A DNA stretch of 45,667 nucleotides, from contig CBFHVV010000018.1 in assembly GCA_965658965.1 (NCBI GenBank), positions 1 to 45,667 on the forward strand, in the 5' to 3' direction. Below the pieces are notes generated by a model. The model saw only the letters and a list, made by a program, of their open reading frames with translations, was not told the DNA's origin and made no database searches. Origin of the DNA: Croceimicrobium sp965658965 (lineage in GTDB: Bacteria > Bacteroidota > Bacteroidia > Flavobacteriales > Schleiferiaceae). The position numbers and the translations under genes were made by a program. Below are positions 25,960 to 34,498 of the stretch, in pieces (the stretch's first letter is position 1; each line of letters begins with the position of its first letter).

Positions 25960-26130
25960 GACTTAAAGGCGAGGGCCCGCAACAAGGATTGCAGCAAAAA
26001 GCCCACAGCTGTGCCTGCGGTAAAATGCAGGAAAGGCGCAGCGACTGAAAGAAGCTAGCGTATTGACGAGCATTTTAGGCGGGAGCAGCGAGGACTTGCC
26101 GCGAAAAGCCTGGCCGTTGCCCTAAAAATA
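25960..26130. ncRNA. Possible structured intergenic element (two related hairpins)
   Basis: A G+C-rich island within AT-rich intergenic DNA. Two copies of one motif are visible: AGGATTGCAGCAAAAAGCC (25985-26003) and AGGACTTGCCGCGAAAAGCC (26091-26110), 16 of 19 aligned bases equal with one gap. Each is enclosed by a short stem: GGGC 25973-25976 with GCCC 26001-26004, and AGGC 26077-26080 with GCCT 26108-26111. AGGGC (25972-25976) can also pair with GCCCT (26119-26123) to close the whole element, and CACAGCTGTG (26004-26013) is a palindrome. It resembles elements I associate with intergenic repeats in marine Flavobacteriia. The strand is not determined; it may be RNA or a dispersed DNA repeat. 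Confidence 0.45.
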
Positions 26131-26180
26131 ATTGCTTAAAAGCTGCAGAAATTCCAAAACAAAAGGAGCGTATAATGCCT

Positions 26181-26188
26181 TACCTTTG
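26181..26188 (+). promoter_or_regulatory. -7 promoter box (TACCTTTG) for ubiE
   Basis: TACCTTTG matches TAnnTTTG, 18 bp before the ATG at 26207. Confidence 0.65.
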
Positions 26189-26206
26189 CAAGCGATTTAA
26201 ACGATT

Positions 26207-26932
26207 ATGACTAAGGAAGTAAAGCCGTATAACGAGACAGGCAGCAAAAAGCAGCAGGTAGCAGAGATGTTCGACAATATCTCTGAACGTTACGATTTGT
26301 TAAACCATTTATTATCCCTGAGCATTGATAAAGGCTGGCGGAAAAAGGTGGTGAAGATGGCGAGTGAAGGCGAACCCAAGTTAATTTTAGATGTAGCCAC
26401 TGGTACTGCCGATTTGGCCATCGCCTTATCGAAAACCCCAGCCGAAAAAATTACGGGAATCGATATTTCTGCGGGCATGCTTTCTGTTGGTCGGGAAAAA
26501 GTAGCCAAAAAAAATATGAGCTCTTTAATTACTTTGGAGCAAGCTGATTCGGAAGATTTACCCTTTGGCGACAATACTTTTGACGCGATAACCGTGGCTT
26601 TTGGAGTACGAAATTTTGAGAATTTAGAAAAAGGACTGGCGGAAATGTTGCGCGTTTTAAAACCGGGAGGACGACTGCTAGTATTAGAATTTTCACAACC
26701 GCAATCCTTCCCTTTCAAGCAGATTTATAATTTTTATTTTAAATATATCTTACCTACTATTGGCAAAATAGTAAGCAAAGATAGCCGTGCTTACACCTAT
26801 TTACCCGAGTCTGTAAAAGCTTTTCCTTTTGGGGATGCTTTTAGTGCTATTATGAAGAAAGTAGGTTATGAAAACGGTAGAAGAATTCCCGTTACTTTTG
26901 GCATCGCAACCATTTACGAAGGCAAAAAATAA
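26207..26932 (+). CDS. ubiE: Demethylmenaquinone methyltransferase (UbiE/MenG)
   Basis: 241 residues. SAM-binding motif I is LDVATGTADLAIAL at residues 61-74, preceded by the family signature MFDNISERYDLLNHLLSLSIDKGWRKK and followed by VTVAFGVRNFENLEKGLAEMLRVLKPGGRLLVLEFSQP, both diagnostic of UbiE/MenG. It methylates demethylmenaquinone to menaquinone, the respiratory quinone expected in Bacteroidota. It has its own promoter, and porT follows 26 bp later, a pairing familiar from Flavobacteriia. Confidence 0.96.
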   Translation: MTKEVKPYNETGSKKQQVAEMFDNISERYDLLNHLLSLSIDKGWRKKVVKMASEGEPKLILDVATGTADLAIALSKTPAEKITGIDISAGMLSVGREKVAKKNMSSLITLEQADSEDLPFGDNTFDAITVAFGVRNFENLEKGLAEMLRVLKPGGRLLVLEFSQPQSFPFKQIYNFYFKYILPTIGKIVSKDSRAYTYLPESVKAFPFGDAFSAIMKKVGYENGRRIPVTFGIATIYEGKK

Positions 26933-26958
26933 AACTGGCTTAAATCCGTTTTTATACT

Positions 26959-27663
26959 GTGATAAAAAAGTTTCTCCCATTACTCTTAATCGTTTGTTTT
27001 TCGCTGCCCGCTTTAGCCCAAAGTAGACGTTTAAAGAACAATCCTAAATACGATCGTAAGCCGCTGCATTTTGGCTTTTCGATCGGCGTAAACTATTACG
27101 ATTTCAAATTACAGCAACTAGCCGATTTAAGCACAGAACTGCCTGGCTTTTACAATGTAAGAAGCAGCACTGCTCCCGGTTATTCCATTCATATCATTAG
27201 TAATCTCCGCTTGGGAGATCATTGGGACTTTCGTTTCAATCCTGGTTTTGCTTCTACCGTTCGCACCTTAGAGTTTGATATTGTAAACTCTTTTACCGAG
27301 CGCAGAGAAATGGTTAGCCGAGAAATTACCTCTTCCTTTTTAGAGTTCCCCTTTCACTTTAAATTTAAATCTGATCGCGTTGGCAATTATCGTCTGCACC
27401 TTATTGCTGGTCCAAAGTATGCGATAGATTTAGCCAGCGATGAAGACGTGGTAGACGATCGTGTATTTAAAATAAAAAGTAACGATATAAGTTATGAGAT
27501 TGGTTTTGGAACCGATATCTATTTTGAATATTTCAAATTTTCTCCGCAGATTATTGCCAATTTTGGAATTAGCAATACCCGGGTGGAAGACGACACCTTT
27601 TTGGCGGCCGGTTTGGAGTCCATCAATACCCGCTCCATTTTAATTAACTTCACTTTTGAATAA
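26959..27663 (+). CDS. porT: PorT-family outer-membrane protein, type IX secretion
   Basis: 234 residues read from GTG 26959, with signal peptide MIKKFLPLLLIVCFSLPALAQ (GTG read as Met). The mature protein is a predicted eight-stranded outer-membrane barrel: LHFGFSIGVNYYDFKL, PGYSIHIISNLRLGDHWDFRFNPGF, SFLEFPFHFKFKSDRVGNYRLHLIAGPKYAIDL, YEIGFGTDIYFEYFKFSPQIIANFG. The size, strand pattern and location just behind ubiE fit PorT (SprT), needed for T9SS export and, in gliding species, motility. The T9SS cargo encoded at 4832 is a likely client. Confidence 0.88.
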   Translation: MIKKFLPLLLIVCFSLPALAQSRRLKNNPKYDRKPLHFGFSIGVNYYDFKLQQLADLSTELPGFYNVRSSTAPGYSIHIISNLRLGDHWDFRFNPGFASTVRTLEFDIVNSFTERREMVSREITSSFLEFPFHFKFKSDRVGNYRLHLIAGPKYAIDLASDEDVVDDRVFKIKSNDISYEIGFGTDIYFEYFKFSPQIIANFGISNTRVEDDTFLAAGLESINTRSILINFTFE

Positions 27664-27677
27664 TTCCCTTTCGGGAG

Positions 27678-29240
27678 ATGAGTAAGCAATTAAGCCTAAG
27701 CACTACAGCAGAAACCGCCTACACCGAAGGTGCCTTGGAGGATTTTCTACGTAAAAAACTGTCTATTGCCGAAGATGAATTCTTAGATTGGCGCCTGCTA
27801 AAACGTAATATAGACGCGCGTAAGAAGGCCATAAAGGTTAATCTTGAGATTGAGTACTCCCTGAGCGAAAGGCTAGACGAAAGAGCTATTACCCTTTTTG
27901 ATTTTAAAGATGTAAGTAATGCTGCGCCCGTGCATATCATCGGCTTCGGACCTGCCGGGATGTGGGCGGCATTGCGCCTGATAGAATTAGGTTACAAACC
28001 CATTGTATTAGAAAGAGGCAAAGACGTGCGCAGTAGGCGTCGCGATTTGAAAGCGATTAACCGCGATAATGTGGTAGATGCCGATTCAAATTATTGCTTT
28101 GGCGAAGGCGGTGCCGGAACCTATTCGGACGGCAAACTATATACCCGCAGCAAAAAGCGCGGCAGTGTGCAACGTATTCTCGATTCTCTGGTTGTGCATG
28201 GCGCTGCTGAGGATATTCTTTACGAGGCTCATCCGCATATTGGCACCAACAAGCTACCGAAAGTAGTTGCGGCCATGCGCGAAACCATTTTACGCTATGG
28301 TGGCGAAATTCATTTCGAAACCCGTCTAATTGATTTTAAACTAGACGGAAATCGCATTTGTGAATTAGAAACTGCCGATGAAAAAAAATGGCCCATAAAT
28401 TCTTTGATTCTAGCCACGGGCCATAGTGCACGCGATATTTATCATCTTTTACACCGCAAGAACATTCGCATAGAAGCGAAACCATTTGCCATGGGAGTGC
28501 GAGTAGAGCATCCTCAAAAGCTGATTAATAAAATACAGTATCACGGTAATTCACAAGATCATCTTTTACCCGCAGCCTCCTATAAACTGGTGCAGCAGGT
28601 AGATAAAAGAGGAGTATACAGCTTTTGCATGTGCCCGGGTGGTTTTATCGTTCCTGCAGCTACCGATCAAAATGAGTTGGTAGTAAATGGCATGAGCCCG
28701 AGTAAGCGGGATAATAGCTTTGCCAATAGTGGGATTGTGGTTGGCATTGAGATGGAAGACCTAGCGCCTTATAAAGAACATGGTCCACTTGCGGGATTGG
28801 TTTTTCAGCAGGAAGTAGAACAGCAAGTTTGGGAAGCTGGTGGCAAAACGCAAGTAGCTGCCGCTCAACGCTTAGTAGATTTTGTAAAAGGAAAAGTTTC
28901 TGAAAAACTTAATCCCAGCTCCTATATTCCCGGTTTAAAATCGGTGCCTATGCATCGGGTTCTTCCTCCTTTTTTTGCCAAACGCCTCCAAAAAGCTTTT
29001 GTAGAATTTGGCCGTAAAATGCCGGGCTATTTAAGCAATGAAGCCAATATTATAGGCAGTGAAAGTCGCACTAGCAGCCCCGTGCGAATACCAAGAAATA
29101 AAGAAACTTTACAACATCCAGAAATTAGTAACTTATTTCCCAGTGGCGAAGGTGCTGGCTTTGCTGGCGGAATAGTTTCGGCTGGAATGGATGGTGAAAG
29201 ATGTGCCGAGGCGGCGGTTCAGTTTTATCAACCATCTTAA
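27678..29240 (+). CDS. FAD-dependent dehydrogenase (COG2509-type)
   Basis: 520 residues. A short N-terminal domain (residues 1-80, including FLDWRLLKRNIDARKK) precedes the dinucleotide-binding motif GFGPAGMWAAL at 89-99. Further features are YCFGEGGAGTYSDGKLYTR, ILATGHSARDIYHLL and the C-terminal FPSGEGAGFAGGIVSAGMDGERCAEA that closes the FAD site. Together these match the COG2509 uncharacterised FAD-dependent dehydrogenases. The reaction is unknown. It starts 14 bp after porT and is likely in the same transcript. Confidence 0.88.
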   Translation: MSKQLSLSTTAETAYTEGALEDFLRKKLSIAEDEFLDWRLLKRNIDARKKAIKVNLEIEYSLSERLDERAITLFDFKDVSNAAPVHIIGFGPAGMWAALRLIELGYKPIVLERGKDVRSRRRDLKAINRDNVVDADSNYCFGEGGAGTYSDGKLYTRSKKRGSVQRILDSLVVHGAAEDILYEAHPHIGTNKLPKVVAAMRETILRYGGEIHFETRLIDFKLDGNRICELETADEKKWPINSLILATGHSARDIYHLLHRKNIRIEAKPFAMGVRVEHPQKLINKIQYHGNSQDHLLPAASYKLVQQVDKRGVYSFCMCPGGFIVPAATDQNELVVNGMSPSKRDNSFANSGIVVGIEMEDLAPYKEHGPLAGLVFQQEVEQQVWEAGGKTQVAAAQRLVDFVKGKVSEKLNPSSYIPGLKSVPMHRVLPPFFAKRLQKAFVEFGRKMPGYLSNEANIIGSESRTSSPVRIPRNKETLQHPEISNLFPSGEGAGFAGGIVSAGMDGERCAEAAVQFYQPS

Positions 29241-29245
29241 AATTG

Positions 29246-29253
29246 CACCTTTG
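29246..29253 (+). promoter_or_regulatory. Near-consensus promoter box (CACCTTTG) before the EamA transporter
   Basis: CACCTTTG differs from TAnnTTTG only in its first base and is 18 bp ahead of ATG 29272, the same spacing as at ubiE. Confidence 0.45.
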
Positions 29254-29271
29254 CGGCCTTAATTTTTACGC

Positions 29272-30132
29272 ATGAATAAAGCCGTGGGCTATATGCTTAT
29301 TTCGGTAGTTGGTTTTGCTTTGATGAATCTCACGGTAAAATTTCTTCACCGTTTACCAGCCACCGAATTAGTCCTTTTTCGCTCTATCACTTCGCTTATT
29401 CTATCCTTTTATTTTTTAAGGAAGCGTAGCATTAGCCCTTGGGGGGTACAAAAGAAATACCTGATTTTAAGAGGCTTATTTGGGGTTACAGCCTTAAGCC
29501 TTTTCTTTTATACTCTGCAAGAGTTACCACTCGGATCGGCCATTACCTTACAATACCTCTCGCCTATCTTCACCGCCCTTTTTGGCATCGTATTATTAAA
29601 GGAAAAGGTTAAATGGTGGCAGTGGTTTTTCTTTGTTTTTAGCTTCGCAGGAATTGCATTAATCAAAGGCTTTGATGCTAGTATTAGTCCTAAACTGTTT
29701 GTAATGGGCATTGCCTCGGCGATGTTTGCCGGCTTAGCTTACAATTTTATTCGCAAGGTAAAAGACAGCGACCATGCTTTGGTAGTAGTACTTTATTTCC
29801 CTTTAATTGCCACACCCGTTATGGCCATCATATCGCTCTTTAATTGGGTTCAGCCCTTGGGTTGGGAATGGCTTTTATTGCTCCTAATGGGGGTGCTTAC
29901 GCAGATTGCCCAGATTTATATGACTCGTGCCATGCAATCGGCTGAGCTCAATGAAATTGCCGGCCTAAAATATTTAGGCGTAATCTTCGCACTCAGTTTT
30001 GATTTAATCATTTTTGACGTCTCGTATAATTACATGGTTCTTTTAGGGATGTTAATGGTGGTAGGTGGCGTCGTTTTAAACTTGCTTTTTAAAGCCTATT
30101 TAAAACGACGAGAGAGAAAGCGAATCACATGA
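29272..30132 (+). CDS. EamA/DMT-family transporter
   Basis: 286 residues with about ten transmembrane helices in two homologous EamA halves (first half to about residue 140, second from about 145). Typical segments are RSITSLILSFYFL, LPLGSAITLQYLSPIFTALFGIVLLKEKVKWWQW and ALSFDLIIFDVSYNYMVLLGMLMVVGGVVLNLL. Members export or import small metabolites such as amino acids or nucleobases; the substrate cannot be deduced. The C-terminus is strongly basic (KRRERKR), consistent with the positive-inside rule. Confidence 0.88.
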   Translation: MNKAVGYMLISVVGFALMNLTVKFLHRLPATELVLFRSITSLILSFYFLRKRSISPWGVQKKYLILRGLFGVTALSLFFYTLQELPLGSAITLQYLSPIFTALFGIVLLKEKVKWWQWFFFVFSFAGIALIKGFDASISPKLFVMGIASAMFAGLAYNFIRKVKDSDHALVVVLYFPLIATPVMAIISLFNWVQPLGWEWLLLLLMGVLTQIAQIYMTRAMQSAELNEIAGLKYLGVIFALSFDLIIFDVSYNYMVLLGMLMVVGGVVLNLLFKAYLKRRERKRIT

Positions 30133-30213
30133 AAGCCAGCTAAAGAAGGCCAAAGCTGATACATCTTTAAAAGGAGCGAAGCAGCCCTGCATTAGCATAT
30201 ACTAACTTAAAGC

Positions 30214-30930
30214 CTAGGCAATTAGAGCCATTTTCTGCATAAGGATAGCCCCAGCTACAGCCACATTGAGGCTATCAATAGAAGAGTTTGAATTCGTCTT
30301 CGCAATGGTTATGGCTTGCGATTTATCCTGCCAAAAGTCACTCGGCCCATGACTCTCACTCCCCATGACTAATGCAATATTATCCTGCGCATCTTGCTTT
30401 AGCTGCTCCAAGCTTAGCCCTTCCATATCCGCGCTAAGCAGGCGATGCGAAACTTTTAACTTCTCATAAACCTCCTGCGCATCTGCGTAAGCAATATTTA
30501 CTCTGGCAATACTACCCATGGTACTTTGCACTGTTTTAGGATTGTAAATATCCGCCGTACCGGGCAGACAGTAGATTTCTGAAAAACCAAACCAATCGGC
30601 GGTGCGAATAAGGGTACCCAAATTCCCTGGGTCGTTAATTCCATCTAAAATTAAAACCCTTTGAGATAGGCCAAAGTGATGCTCGGGAAAAGGAAAAATA
30701 GCCAAGGATTGATTAGCGGTACTAAAGCCCGATATCGCATTTAAGTCCTTTTCCGAGATGCTATGGTAGGGCGAATTTAAGTCTGTAGACCAAGCTTTTA
30801 ATGGCTCTAAACCTTCGGCCACTAGATCTGCAATTACCTTAGGACCTTCGGCAATAAACAGCTTCTCTTGCCAGCGATATTTACGCTGTTTGAGCTTCCT
30901 TAGCAACTTTTGTTCAGTTCCGCTTGGCAT
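30214..30930 (-). CDS. SpoU/TrmH-family RNA 2'-O-methyltransferase (RlmB-like)
   Basis: 238 residues. The N-terminal substrate-binding part has LLRKLKQRKYRWQEKLFIAEGPKVIADL. The SPOUT catalytic domain shows all three motifs: ILDGINDPGNLGTLIRTADWFGF (motif 1), ALVMGSESHGPS (motif 2) and SLNVAVAGAILMQ (motif 3). Such enzymes methylate ribose 2'-OH in rRNA or tRNA with SAM through a trefoil-knot active site; the target nucleotide cannot be told. It diverges from tamL, with 31 bp between start codons and nearly abutting promoter boxes. Confidence 0.92.
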   Translation of the reverse strand: MPSGTEQKLLRKLKQRKYRWQEKLFIAEGPKVIADLVAEGLEPLKAWSTDLNSPYHSISEKDLNAISGFSTANQSLAIFPFPEHHFGLSQRVLILDGINDPGNLGTLIRTADWFGFSEIYCLPGTADIYNPKTVQSTMGSIARVNIAYADAQEVYEKLKVSHRLLSADMEGLSLEQLKQDAQDNIALVMGSESHGPSDFWQDKSQAITIAKTNSNSSIDSLNVAVAGAILMQKMALIA

Positions 30931-30934
30931 AATG

Positions 30935-30951
30935 TATTTTTGCCAAAATTA
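30935..30951. promoter_or_regulatory. Back-to-back divergent promoter boxes
   Basis: Plus strand TATTTTTG (30935-30942) faces the tamL start at 30962. The minus strand reads TAATTTTG across 30951-30944 and faces the methyltransferase start at 30930. Both match TAnnTTTG and only one base separates them, so polymerases on the two promoters would overlap. Confidence 0.5.
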
Positions 30952-30961
30952 AAACGCTTAA

Positions 30962-33265
30962 ATGGCAAAGCGCCTATTTTCCTTATTATTTATCTGTATC
31001 AGCATGCTGGCCTGTAAATACACTCGCCACGTGCCACAAGAGCAGTATCTGCTTTGGGACTATAAAATAGATTTAATAGAGGGCGGTAAAGCCAGCTACG
31101 AGGCCGAATCTGTGGTGAAGCAAAAACCCAATGGCCATTTAATTTTAAAAAGCTTCCGACCTGGTTTAATGATTCACAGCTGGGGCAGCGGTAGCGACTC
31201 TTCCTTTTTTAGCCGATTCGGCAGGAAGCCCGTTATTCTTGAGGAAAGTGCCGTAAAGTCTACCCGCCGGCAATTAGAAAACTACTACTTCAATACCGGC
31301 TACTTTCAAGTAAGCGTTGAGGCTGATATTATAAGGCGTCCCGAAAAACAAAAAGCAGAGGTAATTTACCATGTAAAGCGAGGGCCACAATATAAAATTG
31401 ATAGCCTTAGCTATTCTATCAGCCCAAGTTTAGAAAAACTGGTTTCCCGAAATAAAAAAGAGAGCTTGGTAGAAGAAGGACAGTATTACAATTCCTCGCG
31501 GCTAGACAAGGAAAGAAGCCGTTTGGTTGAGATTTTCCAAAACGACGGCTTTTATAATTTCTCGGAAGCCTATATAAGTTATGTAGCTGATACTGTGCAT
31601 GTCCAAAAATCGGGACAAGTTAATTTGCAATTAGTGATTAAAGGTATCCCAAAAAGAAGAGGCGATACGGTTGTTTACGAAGACCCCAAGCGTTACTCCT
31701 ATCGCAAGGTTACCATCATTCCCGACTTTGACTTTAACCAAGAAACCGCTAAAAGAGATAGCAGTGAGTACCGAGGCTATGACCTTCGCTACGACACCTT
31801 GCAATATAAGGGGCGCTATTTGGTAGATGCTATTCATTTTCAAAAAGGAGATCGCTATCGCAAATCGGATGTGTTAGAAAGCTACAATCACCTTTCCTCC
31901 TACAATGCATTTGATGTTAAGGAAATATCTTTTAATGCTGTTGAAAGCGATAGCGGTGAGATGTTTCTAGATGCACAAGTTCGTTTGGTTCCGCGTGACA
32001 AGCGCACCTTTACTGCCAGCACCGAAGCCACTAACACTTCTGGAAATTATGGCATTTTAGGTTCGGTGGGGATAATAAATCGCAACTTATTTGGTGGCGG
32101 AGAAGCGCTAAGCTTTAATTTAAATAGCGGTTTAGAATACCAACCCTCCTTAGGAAATAGCGAAGAGCTTTCGCGAACCTTTGAGATAGGAGCAGAAGTT
32201 AAACTTGACCTACCTCGCCTCTTATTGCCTTTTAATACCGAAGGACTAATACCAAAAAGGATGCTGGCGCGGAGCAATTTAAACCTTTATGCCAATCGCA
32301 CCGCCAGGGTAGAGTTTGATCGTGAAACCTTTGGGGGGCGTTTGAATTACGAGTGGCAAGAAAGCACTCAAAAAACCCATCGGATTACCCTGCTCAATGC
32401 TAGCTTCTCCAATCTTTTCTCCATCGACGAGAGCTTTAGGTCGCAGCTAGATACCATCCAAGCCTTAGCTTTTACCTCAGAGTTTATCACCAGTACTTCG
32501 TGGATTTTCACCTACTCTGGTCAAAAGTCGGTACGGCAAAAAAATTACAACTTTTTCACCAGTAATCTAGAGATAGCGGGGAACCTTCAATCCTTAATTA
32601 CTAATGGGGCGGGCACCGTAAATGAGAATGACTTTAGCACTCTATTTGAAGTACCCGTTTATCAATTTGGTCGTTTAGAAATAGATTATCGGCAATATTT
32701 ACGGGTAAGCAAAGAGCATGCATGGATTGGTAGAATTAATGCTGGCTATATTCTTCCCTATGGCTTAAGCCAATTTACTAGTGAAGGGGAAGAAGTGCGC
32801 GTTCCCCCTTTTTCTCGCTTTTTCTTTTTAGGCGGTACCAACGATTTACGCGCTTGGCCCGCCTATCGCGCTGGTGGCGGAATTGAGCAAGTTTCAAATG
32901 ACGGTGATGTAGATAATAACAATTTTGCCATTGGTACTTTTAAACTACTTAGCAATATCGAATACCGTTTTCCCATCATCAGTAGCTTAAAAGGGGCACT
33001 TTTCGTAGATGCGGGAAATATATGGTTAAGCGGTGGATTAGAAACTTCCGAGAGCGCCTTTCGCTTGCAGAATTTAGCGCGTGATTTATACATTGGTAGT
33101 GGCTTTGGACTGCGGCTTGACCTTGACTTTTTTGTAATTAGATTCGATACTGGCGTAAAAATCCGTGACCCCGGATACTGGGATGAACAAAAGGAATGGG
33201 TTATTCTAAACCAGCCTATCCAATCTAATTTAACATATAATATTGCCTTAGGGTATCCTTTCTAG
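30962..33265 (+). CDS. tamL: TamL-type BamA/TamA-family outer-membrane lipoprotein
   Basis: 767 residues. The signal peptide has a lipobox, SMLAC (C17), so the N-terminus is lipidated. POTRA-like repeats occupy about residues 30-340 (RRQLENYYFNTGYFQVSVEADI, SRLVEIFQNDGFYNFSEAYI). The C-terminal half is an Omp85 barrel with the conserved FLGGTNDLRAWP loop and LKGALFVDAGNIW, ending in a terminal aromatic (ALGYPF). In Bacteroidota this lipoprotein, TamL, takes the place of TamA in the Tam complex for outer-membrane protein or lipid handling. Its usual partner TamB is not next to it here. Confidence 0.88.
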   Translation: MAKRLFSLLFICISMLACKYTRHVPQEQYLLWDYKIDLIEGGKASYEAESVVKQKPNGHLILKSFRPGLMIHSWGSGSDSSFFSRFGRKPVILEESAVKSTRRQLENYYFNTGYFQVSVEADIIRRPEKQKAEVIYHVKRGPQYKIDSLSYSISPSLEKLVSRNKKESLVEEGQYYNSSRLDKERSRLVEIFQNDGFYNFSEAYISYVADTVHVQKSGQVNLQLVIKGIPKRRGDTVVYEDPKRYSYRKVTIIPDFDFNQETAKRDSSEYRGYDLRYDTLQYKGRYLVDAIHFQKGDRYRKSDVLESYNHLSSYNAFDVKEISFNAVESDSGEMFLDAQVRLVPRDKRTFTASTEATNTSGNYGILGSVGIINRNLFGGGEALSFNLNSGLEYQPSLGNSEELSRTFEIGAEVKLDLPRLLLPFNTEGLIPKRMLARSNLNLYANRTARVEFDRETFGGRLNYEWQESTQKTHRITLLNASFSNLFSIDESFRSQLDTIQALAFTSEFITSTSWIFTYSGQKSVRQKNYNFFTSNLEIAGNLQSLITNGAGTVNENDFSTLFEVPVYQFGRLEIDYRQYLRVSKEHAWIGRINAGYILPYGLSQFTSEGEEVRVPPFSRFFFLGGTNDLRAWPAYRAGGGIEQVSNDGDVDNNNFAIGTFKLLSNIEYRFPIISSLKGALFVDAGNIWLSGGLETSESAFRLQNLARDLYIGSGFGLRLDLDFFVIRFDTGVKIRDPGYWDEQKEWVILNQPIQSNLTYNIALGYPF

Positions 33266-33285
33266 GGATGGCAGGGAAAAAACTC

Positions 33286-33293
33286 TATTTTTG
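33286..33293 (+). promoter_or_regulatory. -7 promoter box (TATTTTTG) for the aldolase
   Basis: TATTTTTG matches TAnnTTTG, 32 bp before ATG 33326. Confidence 0.55.
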
Positions 33294-33325
33294 TAGCGAG
33301 TTCAAAAAATCTTATTAATAGCGAT

Positions 33326-34402
33326 ATGAATATCAACCAAATTTCAGACTTATTAGGAAAAGATGGCGATAGCCTCCTTAACCACCAGAGTAAAACCATC
33401 GATAAAAGTTTGCTCCACCTACCTGGGCCAAACTTTGTAAATGATATTTTCGGTCCTTCAAACCGCTCACCACAAGTTTTAAGAAGCCTTAGTGCTTTGT
33501 ACAACCATGGTAGATTAGCTAATACAGGTTACCTTTCTATTTTACCCGTAGATCAAGGCATTGAGCATTCCGCAGGAGCTTCTTTTGCAAAAAATCCCAT
33601 CTACTTTGATGGTGAAAATATTGTAAAATTAGCCGTAGAAGGTGGTTGTAATGCAGTGGCAAGTACTTATGGGGTTTTAGCCAGTGTTTCTAGAAAATAC
33701 GCGCATAAAATACCTTTCATTGTAAAGATTAACCACAATGAATTAATGACCTACCCGAATACCTACGACCAAATTATGTTTGGTTCTATTAAAAACGCTT
33801 GGGATATGGGTGCGGTAGCAGTTGGGGCGACCATATATTTCGGTTCAGAAGATAGCGACCGTCAAATTATAGAGGTTGCCGAGGCTTTTGAGTATGCGCA
33901 TGAACTAGGCATGGCCACCATCCTTTGGTGCTATATTCGTAACTCAGCTTTTAAATCTGATAAAGATTATCACGTTTCTGCAGACTTAACTGCCCAAGCA
34001 AACCACTTAGGAGTTACGCTTCAGGCAGATATCATCAAACAAAAATTACCAGAAAATAATGGTGGTTATACGGCACTAAATACCGGAGACAGTAGTTACG
34101 GTAAATTAGATCAGCGTATTTATACTGAACTAACTTCCGATAACCCCATCGATTTAACCCGTTACCAAGTAGCTAATTGCTATATGGGTCGCAATGGCTT
34201 AATTAACAGTGGTGGTGCTTCTAGCGGAGATGCTGCCAATGATTTAAGTGAAGCATTACGTACCGCAGTAATAAACAAACGTGCGGGTGGTCAAGGACTT
34301 ATCTCTGGAAGAAAGGCCTTTCAGAAACCTATGAATGACGGAATTCAATTGTTGAATGCCATTCAAGACGTATATTTAGAGAAAGAAATTACTATCGCCT
34401 AA
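33326..34402 (+). CDS. fbaB: Class I fructose-bisphosphate aldolase
   Basis: 358 residues matching the prokaryotic DhnA/FbaB class I aldolases: GYLSILPVDQGIEHSAG, VKLAVEGGCNAVASTYGVL, PFIVKINHNELMTYPN, AVAVGATIYFGSEDSDRQI and ATILWCYIRNSAFK. It cleaves fructose-1,6-bisphosphate to dihydroxyacetone phosphate and glyceraldehyde-3-phosphate by a Schiff-base lysine, without metal, in glycolysis or gluconeogenesis. It has its own promoter box and is followed by a terminator. I did not fix which lysine is catalytic. Confidence 0.92.
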   Translation: MNINQISDLLGKDGDSLLNHQSKTIDKSLLHLPGPNFVNDIFGPSNRSPQVLRSLSALYNHGRLANTGYLSILPVDQGIEHSAGASFAKNPIYFDGENIVKLAVEGGCNAVASTYGVLASVSRKYAHKIPFIVKINHNELMTYPNTYDQIMFGSIKNAWDMGAVAVGATIYFGSEDSDRQIIEVAEAFEYAHELGMATILWCYIRNSAFKSDKDYHVSADLTAQANHLGVTLQADIIKQKLPENNGGYTALNTGDSSYGKLDQRIYTELTSDNPIDLTRYQVANCYMGRNGLINSGGASSGDAANDLSEALRTAVINKRAGGQGLISGRKAFQKPMNDGIQLLNAIQDVYLEKEITIA

Positions 34403-34442
34403 GGCTTGTAGATTTCATTCGATTTAAACATATTTGAAATTA

Positions 34443-34477
34443 AAGTCTGCATTCTTTCCTAGGGGTGCAGGCTTTTT
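34443..34477 (+). terminator. Intrinsic terminator after the aldolase gene
   Basis: AAGTCTGCA (34443-34451) pairs with TGCAGGCTT (34466-34474) with one G-U pair, followed by Ts. Confidence 0.75.
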
Positions 34478-34498
34478 CACTTTTATAAAAATTAGCTT

